From: Alphaproteobacteria bacterium
Lineage (GTDB): Bacteria > Pseudomonadota > Alphaproteobacteria > Micropepsales > Micropepsaceae
Assembly (NCBI GenBank): GCA_028869725.1
Contig: JAGWRJ010000504.1
Span: 1-9,391 of the forward strand
DNA length: 9,391 nucleotides
Reading direction: 5' to 3'
Of the stretch, positions 6,847 through 9,391 are shown piece by piece; position 1 is the stretch's first letter, and each line of letters begins with the position of its first letter. The notes under the pieces were generated by a model. The model had not been told where the DNA came from, searched no databases, and saw only the letters and a program-made list of their open reading frames with translations. The position numbers and the translations under genes are program-made.

Positions 6847-7857
6847 ATGCGACGAGACAGAAGCGCACCATCGGGCACGCTCCATCGCCTCAAGCTTGAC
6901 TGCCGCGCTCTGCGTGGAAATTTTCTCAACGAAGAAACCCTTCGCGCCATCGACGTCTATGCGCCCCATGGCTGCGAGGGACGAGAGCTTGCGCTTCTCG
7001 TCGATCTGGTCGGCTTCACTGCTGGTGGCCCAGCCCACACCAACTGGAAGAATTTCGGCGAGAATGTGCCCGAGCGACTTGACCGGCTGATCGCAAGCGG
7101 CGCGATGGCGCCCTGTGTTGTTGCCTTTCCGGACTGCTACACCAAGCTTGGCGGCAACCAGTACATCAACTCATCGGTGATGGGCCCTTGGGCTGATGTC
7201 ATTCGCACCGAGATCGTTCCTTACGTCGAACAGCAGTTCGGCTGCGGCGGCAGAGGTCGGCGTGGCGTGTTCGGAAAGAGCTCGGGTGGCTATGGTGCGA
7301 TTACCCATGCCCTTCTTTATCCGGACTTCTGGGCGGCAGCCGCCTGTCACTCTGGTGATATGGCCTTCGAACTTTGCTATCTGCCGGAATTTCCGCGCCT
7401 CCTGCGCACGCTTGGCAAAAAGAATTTCGACATCAAGGCCTGGATCGATGCCTTTCACGCAAGCCCGAAGCTCAACAACAATGACCTGCACGATCTGATG
7501 ACGCTTGCCATGTGCGCCAGTTACGATCCGGCACCCGAAGAGCCGTCCGGCATTCGCCTACCGGTGACCACGGATACCTGTGAGCTCATCGCCGAGCGCT
7601 GGGCGAATTTTCTCAAATGGGACCCGCTCGAACTGGTCAAGACCCACGCCGCCGGACTTGCACAGCTCAAGGCACTCTATATCGACTGCGGCAGTGTCGA
7701 TCAGTACAATCTCGTTTACGGAGCACGGCGACTGCATCGTGCCCTGATCGCCGCCGGCACCGCTCATACCTATGAGGAATTTGCCGACGACCACTCGAGC
7801 GTGGATTATCGCATGGATGTCAGCCTGCCACTGCTGGCGCAGGCACTGAACAGATAG
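6847..7857 (+). CDS. Putative esterase, alpha/beta hydrolase (esterase D / enterochelin-esterase-like)
   Basis: This is a serine hydrolase of 336 residues from the PF00756-type 'putative esterase' group. The nucleophile elbow GKSSGG puts the catalytic serine at Ser145. Asp285 in CGSVDQYN and His316 in FADDHSSVDY complete a plausible triad in the right order. An N-terminal beta-rich region (IDVYAPHG, LLVDLVGFTAGG) precedes a VVAFPDCYTKLGG loop, as in this group. The ATG at 6847 was chosen because AAGGAG (6833-6838) is ideally spaced 8 nt before it; the in-frame ATG at 6790 lies inside a hairpin and has no ribosome binding site. No signal peptide or lipobox is seen, so it is probably cytoplasmic. 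The substrate is unknown: siderophore ester, S-formylglutathione and carbohydrate ester hydrolases share the fold, and no siderophore genes are nearby. Confidence 0.8.
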   Translation: MRRDRSAPSGTLHRLKLDCRALRGNFLNEETLRAIDVYAPHGCEGRELALLVDLVGFTAGGPAHTNWKNFGENVPERLDRLIASGAMAPCVVAFPDCYTKLGGNQYINSSVMGPWADVIRTEIVPYVEQQFGCGGRGRRGVFGKSSGGYGAITHALLYPDFWAAAACHSGDMAFELCYLPEFPRLLRTLGKKNFDIKAWIDAFHASPKLNNNDLHDLMTLAMCASYDPAPEEPSGIRLPVTTDTCELIAERWANFLKWDPLELVKTHAAGLAQLKALYIDCGSVDQYNLVYGARRLHRALIAAGTAHTYEEFADDHSSVDYRMDVSLPLLAQALNR

Positions 7858-7873
7858 AAGAGGTACTGGGGCG

Positions 7874-8245
7874 ATGGCAATACGCAGTCGCGTGGCGATG
7901 TGGGCAGCACTTGTGCCACTTCTGGCAGGTTGTTCGGTCTGGCCCGTTAATCAGGATCCTGCGGGTATCACCTGGCGGCAACACGCCAACCACATCCTCT
8001 TCGCACTTCAGCGCTATCACGGCCGTACCGGACAGTTTCCGGCGACGCTGCGGGCGCTGGTTCCAGGCTATTTGCCGGCCTTACCTGAGGTGCCGCGCCT
8101 CACCTATGATTCCACCACCGGATCGCTTGCCTATCACTACATTCCAAGCTTCCCGCAACTGCGCTGGACCTGGTGCGAATCGATCGGAGATAGCACCAAT
8201 TGGCGCTGCGCCGAACATCTGCTTACGGGGTTCAACCGCAGCTGA
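7874..8245 (+). CDS. Small lipoprotein with a pseudopilin-like globular segment, function unknown
   Basis: This 123-residue protein starts with a basic MAIRSR, a hydrophobic stretch and the lipobox LLAGC, with lipidation expected at Cys20. There is no Asp right after the cysteine (SVWP follows), so outer-membrane sorting is possible by the Lol +2 rule. The mature part reads ALQRYHGRTGQFPATL, then ALVPGYLPALP and a YDSTTGSLAYHY strand. This resembles the part of type II secretion pseudopilins (GspG-like) that follows the transmembrane helix: a helix with Y..TG.FP, a 'LVP.YLP.LP' turn and a short sheet. The prepilin cleavage site and N-methylated helix are absent, so it is not itself a pilin. 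Two cysteines (WCES, RCAE) could form a disulphide. It starts 16 nt after the esterase gene and is probably co-transcribed with it. I do not recognise a named family. Confidence 0.75.
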   Translation: MAIRSRVAMWAALVPLLAGCSVWPVNQDPAGITWRQHANHILFALQRYHGRTGQFPATLRALVPGYLPALPEVPRLTYDSTTGSLAYHYIPSFPQLRWTWCESIGDSTNWRCAEHLLTGFNRS

Positions 8246-8309
8246 AAGGGTTTCTGTGCGGGTAGCGTGTCTTGTCCGCGGCGCAAAGCTCAGAGCTGCG
8301 TGCCACTGC
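8246..8309. other. Convergent spacer between the lipoprotein gene and ligA
   Basis: This 64-base spacer separates converging genes. The only structure I see is an imperfect stem around AGCT-CAG-AGCT (roughly 8279-8302), with about four bases on each side of a mismatch. It could serve as a weak bidirectional terminator, but it has no T-run and I would not insist on it. Confidence 0.3.
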
Positions 8310-9391
8310 CTATCGCTCCCGGATCAGCCTCAGCCACGCGTCCTCATCGATGATCTCGATGCCAAGCTTGGTAGCTTCGGACAACTTGGATCCGGCGCCA
8401 GGGCCGGCGACGACAAGATCAGTCTTCTTCGATACCGAGCCCGCAACCTTCGCGCCCAGGCTTTCTGCCCGTGCCTTGGCCTCCGGACGCGTCATCTTCT
8501 CGAGCGTGCCAGTAAAGACAATCGTCTTGCCATATACGGGTGATGTGGATGGGGCACGTGGTTCGGCAGCGGGCAACACCGAAATCTGCTCCAGCAGGCG
8601 GTGAAGTGCCTGGCGGTTATGCGGCTCGGCAAAGAAGTCCCGTATCGCTTCGGCAACGATGGGCCCGATCCCACCGATCTCGTTGAGATTTTGCGCCGCA
8701 TCGCGGCTCTGCATGGCAGCAAGGAAAGCGGCTTCGGTGTGATAGGTGCGGGCCAGAAGCCGGGCAGTGGTCTCGCCCACATGGCGGATACCAAGAGCAT
8801 TGATGAGCCGCTCGAGGGGAATTTTGCGCCTGCGTTCGATGGCCTCGAAAAGCTTGGCGGCGCTTTTGGCGCCCCACCCCTCGCGTGCGGCAATCGCCTT
8901 GGGCCCATCGCCAAAGCGGGCCTTGAGCGTGAAGATGTCAACTGGCTCCTTGAGCATGCCATCGGCGAAGAACGCCTCGATCGCCTTCTCGCCCAGACCT
9001 TCGATGTCAAAGGCATCCCGCCCGACAAAATGCTTGAGGCGCTCCATTGCCTGGGCCGGACAGATGAGCCCGCCGGTACAGCGCCGCGCAGCCTCCTTCC
9101 TGCCAGTGCGTTCGTCCGTCTCACGCACCGCATGACTACCGCAGGCCGGACAGCGATGGGGCATTCTGTAGGGTTGTGCCTGTTTGGGGCGACGTTCGGG
9201 CACTACCCGCACCACCTGGGGAATGACATCACCCGCCCGCTGCACCACCACCGTATCGCCGACGCGGATATCCTTTTCGGCGATATAGTCTTCATTGTGC
9301 AGCGTCGCATTACGTACGACGACGCCGCCGACGGTGACTGGATGCAACTGGGCAACTGGCGTCAGAACACCGGTACGACCGACGAAGACAG
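8310..9391 (-). CDS. ligA: NAD+-dependent DNA ligase, C-terminal half (partial, 5' end outside window)
   Basis: LigA seals nicks in duplex DNA during replication and repair using NAD+. About 359 C-terminal residues are visible. Reading 5' to 3' on the - strand they begin in the OB fold (VFVGRTGVLTPVAQLHPV, then VVVRNATLHNED). A Cys4 zinc finger follows: CPAC at 9141-9152, then two cysteines at 9078-9080 and 9060-9062. Next are the helix-hairpin-helix repeats (GIRHVGETTARLLA, LNEIGGIGPIVAEAI) and a C-terminal BRCT domain beginning VYGKTIVFTGTLEKMT. The loop between the two zinc-finger pairs is about six residues longer than in E. coli. The adenylation domain with the KxDG lysine and domain Ia lie beyond the right edge. 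The frame stays open to the end of the window, so the gene is truncated only by the boundary. The stop is TAG at 8310-8312. Confidence 0.97.
   Translation of the reverse strand, partial: VFVGRTGVLTPVAQLHPVTVGGVVVRNATLHNEDYIAEKDIRVGDTVVVQRAGDVIPQVVRVVPERRPKQAQPYRMPHRCPACGSHAVRETDERTGRKEAARRCTGGLICPAQAMERLKHFVGRDAFDIEGLGEKAIEAFFADGMLKEPVDIFTLKARFGDGPKAIAAREGWGAKSAAKLFEAIERRRKIPLERLINALGIRHVGETTARLLARTYHTEAAFLAAMQSRDAAQNLNEIGGIGPIVAEAIRDFFAEPHNRQALHRLLEQISVLPAAEPRAPSTSPVYGKTIVFTGTLEKMTRPEAKARAESLGAKVAGSVSKKTDLVVAGPGAGSKLSEATKLGIEIIDEDAWLRLIRER

Noticed and set aside
8279..8302. Terminator between the lipoprotein gene and ligA
   Set aside because: The stem is short, mismatched and without a T-run, so it is only mentioned in the spacer entry.
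1..9391. Mobile elements, CRISPR arrays, tRNA or rRNA genes
   Set aside because: No transposase, terminal repeats, regularly spaced direct repeats or tRNA-like cloverleaf were seen, and the gene content is mainly core genome.

Overview
The window reads as chromosomal DNA of an alphaproteobacterium. The genes are visibly GC-rich with GC-biased third positions. The block uvrD, prmA, long-form Xaa-Pro aminopeptidase is an arrangement I associate with alphaproteobacterial chromosomes, and the left edge carries what looks like the end of a TonB-dependent receptor. The genus cannot be fixed from the sequence alone.

Left part (1-1637): the last 36 codons of a probable outer-membrane beta-barrel protein run into the window on the + strand. 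They converge with a compact arsenic operon on the - strand, transcribed arsR (repressor), arsI (dioxygenase-fold C-As lyase, ArsI/CadI family), arsC (low-molecular-weight-phosphatase-fold arsenate reductase). arsR overlaps arsI by 35 nt, and the arsI stop codon lies inside the arsC ribosome binding site, so the three are probably one translationally coupled unit. A perfect 7-bp-arm palindrome lies in an AT-rich island just before arsR. It is the best candidate for the ArsR operator and overlaps the candidate -10 elements. No arsenite pump (ArsB, Acr3) is present in the window.

Middle (1638-6771, + strand): housekeeping genes uvrD (DNA helicase II), prmA (ribosomal protein L11 methyltransferase) and a pepP-like M24 aminopeptidase of about 606 residues. 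A long interrupted stem-loop precedes the peptidase gene and another follows it.

Right part (6772-9391): a cytoplasmic-looking esterase-D/Fes-type alpha/beta hydrolase and a small lipoprotein follow on the + strand. The mature part of the lipoprotein resembles the globular domain of type II pseudopilins. They converge on the 3' half of ligA (NAD+-dependent DNA ligase), which is on the - strand and cut by the right edge.

Most of the window is ordinary core genome. The parts that deserve attention are the pump-less arsR-arsI-arsC unit with its palindromic, apparently Shine-Dalgarno-less promoter, the hairpins around the peptidase gene, and the pseudopilin-like lipoprotein. I found no convincing undescribed multi-gene system, no RNA genes, no insertion sequences and no CRISPR array.
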